Source: Arthrobacter sp. N199823 (GTDB lineage: Bacteria; Actinomycetota; Actinomycetes; Actinomycetales; Micrococcaceae). From it: 64,000 nt of DNA. The notes beneath the pieces are model-generated. The model saw nothing but the letters and a program-made list of their open reading frames with translations, ran no database searches and was not told where the DNA came from. Below, in pieces: positions 25,271 to 33,475 of the stretch (positions within the stretch are counted from its first letter, which is position 1; the number at the start of each line of letters is the position of its first letter). A program made the translations under genes and the position numbers. The stretch covers positions 62,001 to 126,000 of the forward strand of contig NZ_PJIN01000004.1 in NCBI RefSeq assembly GCF_002929705.1. Reading direction: 5' to 3'.

Positions 25271-26035
25271 TTAGTCACCGGGCCGGTTCTTGGTGTTGGA
25301 GAAGATGGAGCGTGGCCGGGGGACTGCCACCCCGTCAACCGTGATATCAACGGATTCGTTGTAGAACGCGATCCTGTCCTTGATGAGGCCAACAGCTGGG
25401 TAGGGGTCAAGGTATGACCAGGCCACGGACGGTGAACCCGGGGCATCCCAGTAGTCCTCGGCGTACCCCTTGTAGGGGCAGTGGCTGCGGTTGTTTCCAG
25501 TGCTAAGCCGCTCAAGGCGTACGTCGGTGCGTGGCAAGTAATAGCGGGTGGGCAGGTAGGTCTCAAAGAGCAGAACCGGCTCAGTGCTGTCCGCCAGCAG
25601 CACGTCATCGATCGAGACGGTGATGTGGCGGGAGCTGAGAAGGGCCTCAACGCGCTTGTGGGGATCACGCGGGTGGCTGTGCACTTCCTCCTCTTCCTCG
25701 AGCCACTGGTCGAATGCATCCGGGGCCCAAGTGAACGTGATGCGTCCTTCGAGTTCCGGAGCGTCGCGAATCCAGGCAGCGTTCGGCAGCACTCTGCCGC
25801 CTGCATGTATGTCAAACCATTGGGCCACGGGTCCCTTGGGACCGAAGAATCCAAGGCTGCCGGTGGGAACGTCGCTAGTAGGCGCCAACAGGTCCATCCG
25901 AACATCGTCCGGGGCAAAGGCATAAACAGGTATGGGGAACTTCTGCTCCCAGAACAACATGGCTGCCGTGCTGTCCACCACGGTTGTGCTGCCCACCATG
26001 GCGCGCACCCATTTGTCGCTGATTTCGGTTCGCAT
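25271..26035 (-). CDS. DUF427 domain protein (two DUF427-like units)
   Basis: This roughly 254-residue protein contains two copies of the small beta-tent DUF427 pattern. The C-terminal one is complete: DDVLLADSTEPVLLFETYLP, then TRYYLPRTDVRLERL and SHCPYKGYAEDYWD. The N-terminal one is shorter (VVDSTAAMLFWEQKFPIPVY, then FAPDDVRMDLL). ATG 26035 is preferred since the first unit starts just after it and the 26101 start has no SD. DUF427 proteins are widespread in actinobacteria and have no firmly known reaction. The gene is monocistronic and convergent with the HD/LuxR gene. Confidence 0.85.
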   Translation of the reverse strand: MRTEISDKWVRAMVGSTTVVDSTAAMLFWEQKFPIPVYAFAPDDVRMDLLAPTSDVPTGSLGFFGPKGPVAQWFDIHAGGRVLPNAAWIRDAPELEGRITFTWAPDAFDQWLEEEEEVHSHPRDPHKRVEALLSSRHITVSIDDVLLADSTEPVLLFETYLPTRYYLPRTDVRLERLSTGNNRSHCPYKGYAEDYWDAPGSPSVAWSYLDPYPAVGLIKDRIAFYNESVDITVDGVAVPRPRSIFSNTKNRPGD

Positions 26036-26294
26036 CCACAACACCTGAATTCTGCTACCTATGGATGAAGAAAAGTCTACGCCGGGCGCTCGTGGCGCCA
26101 TAGCGAAATCATGTTCGACTTCGCGGACCTAGGATGTCTGGATCCGCCGGAGCACCATGCCAAGGACGCAGGTGACACCCGGTGTACCAGCCATCGCCAC
26201 GGCTGTCACCCCCTGCACTGCCCGGCCCGACCCGGATGGGATAATTGATATAGGCGGCCGCGGTTCGGCCGCAATTAACAATTTAGGGGAGCTA

Positions 26295-26759
26295 ATGTCC
26301 ACGCTCAAGCAACAACTCAAGAGCGACGTCGTCGCGCACATGAAAGCTGGCAACAAGATTGCCCTGACCACTGTCCGCAACGTTCTCGGAGAGATTGAAA
26401 CGCGCGAAAAGGGCGGCAAGAACCCTGTTGAGTTTGATGATGCCCAGGTCATCACCTTGCTACAAAAGGAAGCTGCCAAGCGCCATGACACCGCTGGGAT
26501 TTACTCAGAAGCTGGTGAGTCAGACAGAGCCGCAGCAGAACTAGCTGAAGCAGAAGTTATTGAGGCATACCTGCCCAAGGCACTGAATGCTGAAGAAGCT
26601 GCTGCAATTGTCGACCGCATCATCAGCGGCCTTGAGGCAGAGCAGGGCGAACTATCAATGCGTCAGATGGGCCTTGCTATGAAGCCGATAACGGCCGAAA
26701 TTGCTGGCCGATTTGACGGCAAGGCAGTCTCAGAAATGGTTCGCAAGCGACTGCAATAG
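26295..26759 (+). CDS. yqeY: GatB/YqeY domain protein
   Basis: This 154-residue protein matches YqeY over its whole length: LKQQLKSDVVAHMKAGNKIA, LTTVRNVLGEIETRE, AAKRHDTAGIYSEAGESDRA, AELAEAEVIEAYLPKAL and the tail-like MGLAMKPITAEIAGRFDGKA. YqeY resembles the tRNA-binding tail of GatB and occurs alone; a role in aminoacyl-tRNA quality control is suspected but not shown. AGGGGAG at 26285-26291 supports ATG 26295. The leader contains an inverted GCGGCCGC-type hairpin. Its lower GC and lysine-rich codon use differ slightly from neighbours but fit a housekeeping gene. Confidence 0.9.
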   Translation: MSTLKQQLKSDVVAHMKAGNKIALTTVRNVLGEIETREKGGKNPVEFDDAQVITLLQKEAAKRHDTAGIYSEAGESDRAAAELAEAEVIEAYLPKALNAEEAAAIVDRIISGLEAEQGELSMRQMGLAMKPITAEIAGRFDGKAVSEMVRKRLQ

Positions 26760-27159
26760 AAGTTCTCGGTACGTTTTCAAATGATCTCAATTTATCCGAT
26801 CAACTAAATCTGATTATCCACTTGGGTAATTAAACATTCGCATGACTTATTACCTGTTTAGCACCTGTTGTAGCGTCGATAGACTGCGGAACCCTGCTCG
26901 CAGCCGCTGATCCTGGGGCGTGAGGTCATCGATTAATAGTGCCTGCACCACCTTCACATTGGAGGCTGTGCAGGCATTATTGCGATCTGAACGGAATTTT
27001 CTCCCGCATTTTCGGATAATTCTAAATACCGGTGGACGTAATCTTTGAAACCACTACTTCGTGCGCGTAATATTGGCCAAGTTATCAGCAATGGGGGATA
27101 ACTCAATTTACTTGACAGGTTATCCGCTTAGCGGCTCGTCCCTACGCACAGAGGGTCTC
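26760..27159. other. AT-richer intergenic region before the collagen-like cluster
   Basis: These 400 bases have clearly lower GC than the surroundings. TGCCTGCAC (26940-26948) and GTGCAGGCA (26968-26976) form a 9-bp stem followed by TTATT, a plausible terminator for yqeY on the plus strand. The rest carries no recognisable gene; it probably includes the promoter for the collagen-like cluster. A GTG-started extension of the next frame from 27061 has no SD. Confidence 0.5.
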
Positions 27160-27420
27160 ATGCCGCCATCATCACAAAACCTCAATTGGCCCCTGCCCCG
27201 GGCTAGCAGACGGGCTGCGCCAATACTGGGCACGGCTCTTCTTGTGGCTGTACTAGCCGCCGGTTGCACACCCGGAAATGACGCTTCCGCCAGCACAATT
27301 TTCGCCCGTCTTGACACTGCCGGCACACTGACGCAAGTTTCGAGTGGCAAATCTGCTGGTGACTGTTCTGACGGCGCCGTGGCAGTCTCCTGGGGGAACA
27401 AATGCGGCAGCCTCCGTTGA
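27160..27420 (+). pseudogene. N-terminal part of the collagen-like lipoprotein, cut off by a frameshift
   Basis: ATG 27160 follows GAGGG at 5 bases. The encoded 86 residues begin with a basic N-terminus, a hydrophobic core and the lipobox VLAAGC (Cys about residue 37), then a short Ser/Thr-rich segment with two cysteines, and stop at 27420. The G5 tract at 27392-27396 is where the frame breaks. With one G fewer the protein runs on as SWGTNAAASVDGKDGAAG into the collagen repeats of the next frame. The collagen frame has no SD of its own, so the two are almost certainly one gene. Sequencing error, natural decay or phase variation cannot be told apart here. Confidence 0.75.
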
Positions 27421-28702
27421 CGGCAAGGATGGCGCTGCTGGTACGGACGGACAAGACGGCGCAACCGGCCCGGCCGGCGCTAAAGGCGACGCCGGCGTAG
27501 ACGGATCACATGGCACTGCTGGAAGTACCGGTGCCAGCGGCGCTGCTGGCACCAACGGCTCCAAGGGCGAAACCGGTGTGCAAGGCGACGCCGGTGCGGC
27601 TGGGGCTGCTGGAACCAATGGCACTCAAGGTATTGCGGGAAGCAAGGGAACCAATGGCACCGATGGTGCAGACGGAGCGAAAGGCGACGCCGGCGCAACC
27701 GGACCTGCTGGCGCCATCGGCGCGAAGGGAGACACCGGCGCTGCAGGTGTAGCTGGAACCGATGGCGCCACAGGTGCCACAGGTGCCAAGGGCGACGCTG
27801 GAACCAATGGTGCCGATGGTGCTTCTGGAGCGAAAGGCGACGCCGGCGCTGCAGGTGTAGCCGGAACCAATGGCACCGATGGCGCCACAGGTGCGAAGGG
27901 CGACGCCGGGGCCACTGGTGCCGACGGCGCCACAGGCGCTGCTGGTATTGACGGCAGCAATGGAAAGTCAGTTCTCAGTGGCACGGGTACGCCCGGGGCT
28001 GACACCGGATCAGATGGGGACTTCTATCTAGATCTTTCGAGCTACCAAATGTTTGGACCCAAAGCAGGATCCATCTGGCCCTCGCAGAGCCAAGCTCTTG
28101 TGGGTCCTGCAGGCCCCATGGGCCCCCAGGGCCTAGCTGGCGCCGTGGGCGCTACTGGAGAGAAGGGCAACCAAGGCGAACAGGGATTTATAGGAGCCTC
28201 AGGACTTCCAGGTTTCACTGGCGCAAACGGTACCAACGGTACCAACGGAGCCCCGGGACCCCAAGGACCGCAAGGTGCGACGGGACCAATTGGTGCAGCT
28301 GGCCCTCCCGGTCCCGCGGGCAGCTCAGGAGCCACTGTATTCCTCGGCTCAGCGAAGTTCATTGACCCTGCTGACGCCACTGGCTTCCTAGCCCTCTCCG
28401 GCGGCTCAGCTGCGGTCCCAGCGTTCGACGATGCTTCAACGATCGTGCCGGCGGCTGGCACGGTCAGCAGCCTCAATGTCCAGATCAGTTCTGGCGCAAG
28501 CGTGAAGGTCACCGTTGTCATCAATGGCGTGCCTTCTGCGGCAAGTTGCGTGGTGACGGCTCCTGCCGTGTCCTGCTCGAACCCGGACAGCACAGCGACA
28601 ATTGCAAAAGATCTCCCCGTGGCGCTCAAAGTGGAGAACCTCAATGGCCAGCCTGTAAGGAACTTGCGCTACTCGGTGGCTTTCCAAGGCACGGCACTAT
28701 GA
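27344..28702 (+). CDS. Collagen-like (Gly-X-Y) repeat protein, body of the frameshifted lipoprotein gene
   Basis: This frame encodes up to 452 residues. A first collagen block runs for about 170 residues of Gly-X-Y (GATGPAGAKGDAG style). A short globular insert follows (DGDFYLDLSSYQMFGPKAGS, then IWPSQSQALV), then a second collagen block of about 75 residues, and a C-terminal beta domain of about 120 residues with one Cys pair (ASCVVTAPAVSCSN). Such proteins form trimeric rods with globular tips on bacterial surfaces. The GTG 27344 start lacks an SD; true translation should begin at 27160 after correction of the G-tract. Its stop overlaps the next start (ATGA). Confidence 0.8.
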   Translation: MANLLVTVLTAPWQSPGGTNAAASVDGKDGAAGTDGQDGATGPAGAKGDAGVDGSHGTAGSTGASGAAGTNGSKGETGVQGDAGAAGAAGTNGTQGIAGSKGTNGTDGADGAKGDAGATGPAGAIGAKGDTGAAGVAGTDGATGATGAKGDAGTNGADGASGAKGDAGAAGVAGTNGTDGATGAKGDAGATGADGATGAAGIDGSNGKSVLSGTGTPGADTGSDGDFYLDLSSYQMFGPKAGSIWPSQSQALVGPAGPMGPQGLAGAVGATGEKGNQGEQGFIGASGLPGFTGANGTNGTNGAPGPQGPQGATGPIGAAGPPGPAGSSGATVFLGSAKFIDPADATGFLALSGGSAAVPAFDDASTIVPAAGTVSSLNVQISSGASVKVTVVINGVPSAASCVVTAPAVSCSNPDSTATIAKDLPVALKVENLNGQPVRNLRYSVAFQGTAL

Positions 28703-29110
28703 TCACGAAATCGCAGCTAAGTAGGCGCACCCTGCTGGCTGGGGGGAGTGGGGACATTGGCCTTACTGGCCCTGACACCGCAAATGTCCACAGCAAGCGC
28801 TCCGGGCCCGTACTCCCTGGCCGCCTGGTTGCCCTTATTAGGCACAGAAATCACGGCCGACGGCGGCGCGGTCCTGCGGGTACGAACCGTGGAAGACCTG
28901 CGCACGCCAGAAAAGCCGGATGATTTCGACAGCAAGGAGGACCGGTTCAGACTGGTCTTTGCCCTTGTATCCGGGGAACTGACATCTGACTCGATCACCG
29001 TGCACCACCCGCAGGCAGGAAAGGTTTCCCTGCTGACCAATCAATTCGAGGACACAGCAGTGGCCTACATAGACCGCAGGGGCGCTTCATTGTTGCCGTC
29101 GCAGAATTAG
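28699..29110 (+). pseudogene. Tat-exported DUF6916-like protein, frameshifted in the signal peptide
   Basis: ATG 28699 overlaps the collagen-like stop (ATGA). The start reads MITKSQLSRRTLLAGG, a twin-arginine signal, but at the G6 tract 28741-28746 the frame shifts and the original reading meets a stop after 28923. With one G removed, the signal continues GVGTLALLALTPQMSTASA and then enters a mature domain: YSLAAWLPLLGTEITADGGA, VLRVRTVEDL, FRLVFALVSGE and SITVHHPQAGKVSLL. This resembles the DUF6916 family often found beside tail-collar proteins; that match is from memory and moderate. As sequenced, no full-length product can be made. Confidence 0.7.
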
Positions 29111-29119
29111 AGACTCTTC

Positions 29120-29617
29120 ATGGAACCATTTCTTGGCGAAATTCGCATGGTTGGTTACTATTTTGCACCCCGAGGCTGGGCATTCTGCAATGGACAATTA
29201 CTGTCCATTGCGCAGAACACTGCCCTCTTCTCCCTCCTCGGGACCACGTATGGCGGCAACGGTCAGACCACGTTTGCGCTTCCGGACCTGCGCGGCCGTG
29301 TCCCTGTCCATGCTGCAGGTGGGCAAGGCAACGGTCTCACCAACCGGATCCTGGGCGAGCCGTTCGGCCAGGATTCGGTGACCCTGACTCCGCAGGAGAT
29401 GCCAGCACACGCCCATGCCGTTCCAATCGCTTCGGTCCAGTCCTCTGACCGGCCGAGCGCCGGCCTGGCTCCCGCACCTGGCGGCTCGTATGGATCACCG
29501 TCGAGCATAGTCCCTGGGCAACAAGTGGGCGGAAATCAGCCCCACGAGAATGCGCAGCCGAGCCTCGGGGTGAACTTCGTGATTGCAATGCAGGGCATCT
29601 TCCCGTCACAGAACTAG
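29120..29617 (+). CDS. Phage tail-collar domain protein (microcystin-dependent-protein type)
   Basis: This 165-residue protein has the full Mdp/tail-collar pattern: MEPFLGEIRMVGYYFAPRGW, AFCNGQLLSIAQNTALFSLL, GTTYGGNGQTTFALPDLRGR and VPVHAAGGQG. A short spacer and the C-terminal NFVIAMQGIFPSQN follow. Free-standing tail-collar proteins are common outside phages; their role is poorly known, with surface or extracellular fibre tips one idea. No signal peptide. It lies 9 bases after the frameshifted DUF6916-like gene and just before a GNAT gene, so it belongs to one transcript. No other phage gene is nearby. Confidence 0.9.
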   Translation: MEPFLGEIRMVGYYFAPRGWAFCNGQLLSIAQNTALFSLLGTTYGGNGQTTFALPDLRGRVPVHAAGGQGNGLTNRILGEPFGQDSVTLTPQEMPAHAHAVPIASVQSSDRPSAGLAPAPGGSYGSPSSIVPGQQVGGNQPHENAQPSLGVNFVIAMQGIFPSQN

Positions 29618-29631
29618 CCTTGCCCAGCAAC

Positions 29632-30102
29632 ATGCGAGTTCGCCGCCCCACAGCCACGGATGCACCATGGTTACTGGAACTGTTTTCCGTAGCAGTATCG
29701 GGCCGAGAATTCCTGCCTCGGGAGCTGCTCGTGATGCAAGAACAGGCTCAACGCAGTCAGTGGTCCCAGCGATGGGGCAGCGGAGGGGAATCCGTCGTGG
29801 AGGTCGACGGCGTTCCTGCCGCCCGTGTGTGGGTGGCGTGGACGCCGTCGGCCCTCAGGATTGTTGAGCTGAGCGTGGCTCCCGCGTTTCGAGGGCAAGG
29901 TCTGGGGAGTCGCCTATTGGCGGATCTGTGCAGTGCTGCGGACACTGCCGGACAGACTATGGAGTTAGCAGTTGATGCCGAGAATACTGTGGCTCGCCAT
30001 CTCTATGAGAGTCTTGGTTTCCGGACTTGGAACAATCCAGTGCACCAGAACGGCTTTTCCCTCACCATGAAACGCACGCCAGAAGAAACGACTACGCCTT
30101 GA
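29632..30102 (+). CDS. GNAT-family N-acetyltransferase
   Basis: This roughly 156-residue acetyltransferase begins MRVRRPTATDAPWLLELFSV. The acetyl-CoA loop is LSVAPAFRGQGLGSRLLADL (motif RGQGLG), and LAVDAENTVARHLYESLGF is the C-terminal motif B. The target is unknown; its place after the tail-collar gene recurs, as far as I recall, in other genomes with Mdp-like proteins, hinting at modification of that product. TTG 29620 is an alternative start, 2 bases after the collar stop; neither has a good SD, so translational coupling is likely. Confidence 0.85.
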   Translation: MRVRRPTATDAPWLLELFSVAVSGREFLPRELLVMQEQAQRSQWSQRWGSGGESVVEVDGVPAARVWVAWTPSALRIVELSVAPAFRGQGLGSRLLADLCSAADTAGQTMELAVDAENTVARHLYESLGFRTWNNPVHQNGFSLTMKRTPEETTTP

Positions 30103-30137
30103 TTCAGTTAAAGCAAGACAGCGATGGATACATCCGA

Positions 30138-30362
30138 ATGAGCCGGCATTTCCCCGCCAAGACGCTCATCTCCATCACCTTCAACGACGGCACCACCGGC
30201 GAATACACCGGTCAGCGCCTCAACGTCGTTTACGACGAGGCCCTTGCAACATTCCGCCTCGGCAACAACATGGACGCCAAGGGTTTCAATCGCAACGACC
30301 AGCGGATACACCGGCGCAACGCCGTCGAGCATGTTCTCGTTGAAGCCGGAATGGCACCGTAA
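30138..30362 (+). CDS. Small hypothetical protein at the end of the collagen-like cluster
   Basis: This 74-residue protein reads MSRHFPAKTLISITFNDGTT, then GEYTGQRLNVVYDEALATFRL and a basic C-terminus. Beta-strand rich at first, helical at the end; no family recognised. ATG 30138 has only a weak GGA upstream. A TTG at 30099 overlapping the GNAT stop by two bases would add 13 residues and couple it to that gene, which is plausible. A perfect 15-bp hairpin begins 5 bases after its stop and closes the cluster. Confidence 0.55.
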   Translation: MSRHFPAKTLISITFNDGTTGEYTGQRLNVVYDEALATFRLGNNMDAKGFNRNDQRIHRRNAVEHVLVEAGMAP

Positions 30363-30367
30363 CACAG

Positions 30368-30404
30368 GAGCCCCGTTTCTCCATCATGTGGAGAAACGGG
30401 GCTC
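30368..30404 (+). terminator. Perfect 15-bp hairpin closing the collagen-like cluster
   Basis: GAGCCCCGTTTCTCC (30368-30382) and GGAGAAACGGGGCTC (30390-30404) pair perfectly around a 7-base loop. No T-run follows (GGTCCG). It separates the cluster from the flotillin gene 72 bases on. Confidence 0.65.
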
Positions 30405-30475
30405 GGTCCGTAGGATTGAACCCACCAGGCGTGCCGTGGGTCTCAGCATGGCCGCCGCGAACCCCGAAAGGCGTC

Positions 30476-32029
30476 ATGTCTGTATTGACCCTCATTCCCT
30501 TGTTCATTGGGCTCGGTGTGCTGGTGGTGCTCATCATCATCGGTGCCGTCATCTCCCGCATGGCACTACACATTGCCAGTCCCGACCAGGCACTTGTTAT
30601 TTCCTCCAAGGACAACAAGAGCCAGCCTGATCCCAGCAGCCAGCGCGTAGTATTCGGCAGGATCTTCATCAATCCGTTCACCCAGCGCGCCTACCCGCTC
30701 TCGCTCGCGTCACGGCAGGTGGCCCTAAAAATTGAGGCCATCTCGCAGAACGGCATCAAGCTTCACCTGACGGGTGTTGCACAGGTCAAAGTTGGCGGCG
30801 ACGCCGATTCTGTCCGCAAGGCCGCCCAGCGTTTCCTCAACCAGCAGGATGCCATCGACCATTACACTCAGGAAACCCTGTCCGGTTCGCTGCGTTCTAT
30901 CGTGGGCACACTGACCGTGGAGTCCATCATCAAGGACCGTGCCACCTTCGCCAAGAGCGTGAAGGAAGAAGCCGAGCACTCCATGCACAACCAGGGCTTG
31001 GAGATCGACACCTTCCAGATCCAGTCCGTGGATGACGAAACCGGCTACCTGCGCAACCTTGGCCGTCCCGAGGCCGCCTTGGCCGAGAAGAACGCCAAGA
31101 TCGCCGAGGCCCAGTTCCTGCAGGAAGCAGAGCAGGCCAAGGCCATTGCTGACGAGCAGGTCGCCCTGGCCCAGCAGCAGCTGATCATCAAGCGCGCTGA
31201 GCTCAAGGAAGAAGCCGACGCACGTCAGGCCCGCGCCGACGCCGCCGGCCCTCTTGCCGCCGCTGAGCAACAAGAGCAGGTCATCATCCGCGACCAGCAG
31301 GTGGCTCTGCGCCGCGCCGAACTGCGTGAACGGGAGCTGGACACGGAAGTCCGCAAGCCGGCCGACGCCGAGAAGTACCGCCTCATTCAGCAGGCAGACG
31401 CCAAACTGGAGGAACGCCGTCGTGCCTCAGAGGCTGCCGAAATTGAGGCAACCGTTGACCTTGCCAAGCGCAAGCTGACCGCCGAGGGTGACAGGGTTGC
31501 GGCCGAGGCCGACGCCGCGGCATCCACGGCCCGAGGTAACGCCGAGGCGTCAGTGGTCGAGGCTCGTGGCCGCGCCGATGCAGCCGTCATTAAGTCCCGT
31601 GGTCAGGCCGAGGCCGAGTCCACCGAGGCGAAGGGTGTTGCAGAGGCTGCCGGTATTGCCGCCCAGGCTGAGGCATACGAGAAGTTCAATGAGGCCGCTA
31701 TCCTCAGCAAGGTCTTGGAAGTTCTGCCCGCCATGGCCCGTGAGGTGGCAGCACCCATGGCAGCCATCAAGGAGATGACCGTCATCTCCAACGACGGCGC
31801 CAGCCAGTTGAGCAAGAATGTCTCCAATGGCGTCCAGCAGACGACGCAGCTGATCAAGGACTCCACTGGTTTGGACATCATTGGCTTGCTGCAGGGCATG
31901 GTCGGGGGAGCGTCCAAGGATGCCTCGGCCGGCGTTGCCAGCGGTCTTCTCAGTGCCGCCAGTACGAGTCAGTCAAGAAACGGGCAGTCAAACCACGTTG
32001 CCCCGGACCTGGATTCAGAAAACAACTAG
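30476..32029 (+). CDS. Flotillin-like SPFH-domain membrane protein
   Basis: This 517-residue protein has one N-terminal membrane helix (about 4-26), an SPFH/PHB domain (about 40-200, with DQALVISSKDNKSQPDPSS, VAQVKVGGDADSVRKAAQRF and LNQQDAIDHYTQETLSGSLR), then a long Glu/Ala-rich coiled coil (about 210-420, many EA repeats) and a flexible Ser/Ala tail. Flotillins scaffold ordered membrane microdomains and oligomerise by the coiled coil. GAAAGG is 4 bases before ATG 30476; the longer frame would run into the upstream hairpin. Monocistronic with its own terminator. Confidence 0.92.
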   Translation: MSVLTLIPLFIGLGVLVVLIIIGAVISRMALHIASPDQALVISSKDNKSQPDPSSQRVVFGRIFINPFTQRAYPLSLASRQVALKIEAISQNGIKLHLTGVAQVKVGGDADSVRKAAQRFLNQQDAIDHYTQETLSGSLRSIVGTLTVESIIKDRATFAKSVKEEAEHSMHNQGLEIDTFQIQSVDDETGYLRNLGRPEAALAEKNAKIAEAQFLQEAEQAKAIADEQVALAQQQLIIKRAELKEEADARQARADAAGPLAAAEQQEQVIIRDQQVALRRAELRERELDTEVRKPADAEKYRLIQQADAKLEERRRASEAAEIEATVDLAKRKLTAEGDRVAAEADAAASTARGNAEASVVEARGRADAAVIKSRGQAEAESTEAKGVAEAAGIAAQAEAYEKFNEAAILSKVLEVLPAMAREVAAPMAAIKEMTVISNDGASQLSKNVSNGVQQTTQLIKDSTGLDIIGLLQGMVGGASKDASAGVASGLLSAASTSQSRNGQSNHVAPDLDSENN

Positions 32030-32066
32030 TCACCACCTCAAGTTTCAGCAAAACTGCTCCAACCAC

Positions 32067-32111
32067 AACGGCGACACCATGGACTGCTTGAGCAGCCGCG
32101 GTGTCGCCGTT
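32067..32111 (+). terminator. Terminator hairpin after the flotillin gene
   Basis: AACGGCGACACC (32067-32078) pairs perfectly with GGTGTCGCCGTT (32100-32111), followed by TGTT. It starts 38 bases after the stop. Confidence 0.7.
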
Positions 32112-32180
32112 TGTTATAGGTGAAGCGTCATCATGTGCCGCGGCCAGCATGGCCGCCGCTATGCTCCTGATCCGCCAGCG

Positions 32181-33200
32181 TTATCCGAGTTCGGGGTAGT
32201 GGATGGCCGCTGTCTCTGGGTGGGCACGCACCCAACCCTTGAGAACGTTGGAGCCGTACGAGGACAGCATGGGGTTATCTGGATCGTCGCTAACACCGCG
32301 GGCCTCGGCCAGGAGTGCTGGCGGCAGCGGGACGGGTTCGATCACGGCATCCAGGCGCGGTGACCAGAAGAACGGCACCGAGTAGCGGTCCACGCCCGGC
32401 GGGGGAGCAGTCACACGGTGAATGGTGGCCATGAGGTAACCGTTGGTGGCTACCTCGAGCATTTCACCGAGATTCACCACGAGAGCGCCCGGAATGGGTT
32501 CCACAGGAATCCATTCCTCTTGTCCGTGCGGCTGAACTTCCAAGCCACCCACAGTGTCCTGCAAGAGCAAGGTGACAAATCCGTAGTCGGCGTGCGCACC
32601 AACACCTTGGGTGCCAGCTTCGGGAACCTGACCGCCAACGTAGTGCACCAGCTTGCCCATCCAGGCCGGCGAATAAGTAAACGGCTCGGCCAAGTAGTTC
32701 TCTGGCAGGCCCAGGGCGACGCTAATACCCTCCAGGAGGTCCACGCCAATCCGCGCCATCAGCGCAGTCCATGCCAAGGCTGTGCGTTCCAGTTCAGGAT
32801 ATTGCGCAGGCCACTGGTTGTGCCCCTGCAAACGCAGGAAGAGTTGGTCATCCGGGACATCGATCAGAGGCTTGCGATCAGGGCCAAAGTCGATCTGCTC
32901 ACGGGAGTCTGCACGGCCACGGGTAATTTCTTTGCCCAGCCGCGTGTACCCGCGGAACTGGGCGGAGGTTCTGTTATCCAACTCCAGCCGCTGCTCCAGC
33001 GGCAATCGGAAGAACCCAGCCACCGTCTCCAATAACTCCTCAACTTGACCGTCGGCGGCGCCATAATTGATGATCTGGAAGAAGCCCACATTGTGCGCAG
33101 CATCGCGCAACGAGTCGATGAAATCCATGTTGAAGAAGCCGTCCGAGTTACGGGCGGTCGAGAGGTCAAGAACCGGAACTGATGTGCGTGTTGTGCTCAT
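32181..33200 (-). CDS. Isopenicillin N synthase-family 2-oxoglutarate/Fe(II) dioxygenase
   Basis: This 339-residue double-stranded beta-helix enzyme has an N-terminal DIOX_N region (VPVLDLSTA, VGFFQIINYG, LPLEQRLELDNRT). Iron ligands are His203 and Asp205 in GAHADYGF and His261 in ATIHRV. The oxoglutarate-binding pair is Arg272 and Ser274 in DRYSVPFF. It should hydroxylate or desaturate a small molecule using O2 and 2-oxoglutarate; the substrate is unknown. It is monocistronic and divergent from the metallo-hydrolase gene over a 275-base spacer with lower GC. Confidence 0.9.
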   Translation of the reverse strand: MSTTRTSVPVLDLSTARNSDGFFNMDFIDSLRDAAHNVGFFQIINYGAADGQVEELLETVAGFFRLPLEQRLELDNRTSAQFRGYTRLGKEITRGRADSREQIDFGPDRKPLIDVPDDQLFLRLQGHNQWPAQYPELERTALAWTALMARIGVDLLEGISVALGLPENYLAEPFTYSPAWMGKLVHYVGGQVPEAGTQGVGAHADYGFVTLLLQDTVGGLEVQPHGQEEWIPVEPIPGALVVNLGEMLEVATNGYLMATIHRVTAPPPGVDRYSVPFFWSPRLDAVIEPVPLPPALLAEARGVSDDPDNPMLSSYGSNVLKGWVRAHPETAAIHYPELG

Positions 33201-33475
33201 GTCTCCAGCCTGAACTCTTCGAACTCAAAAGCGAAGTAATATTTCTAATTGTTGCGTCATAAACTTGCGCCATGCCAATCGCTTGACTTTGTGATATTCG
33301 GCGACATGGCCTTTCACGGCGCCTTGGGTGAATCTTATGTCCAAAATCCACCCTCTTGCTCTCTTTAGTTCTGCAAATTTCCAAAATCAGAGCAATCAGG
33401 GGCATGTGGATTCCTGTGGCCCGGGACTTGCTGACACACAGAGTCGGACCCTCTGAGAGCGACTAGGCTCCTCTC

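Noticed and set aside
25225-25923. Frame on the minus strand inside the DUF427 gene
   Set aside because: It is out of frame with the recognisable DUF427 protein and looks random.
29120-29617. Tail-collar gene as evidence of a prophage
   Set aside because: No integrase, capsid, portal, terminase, lysis gene or attachment site is nearby, and free-standing Mdp-like genes are known outside phages.
30386-30475. Longer start of the flotillin gene
   Set aside because: It includes the arm of the upstream terminator hairpin, has no SD and codes for residues unlike the family.
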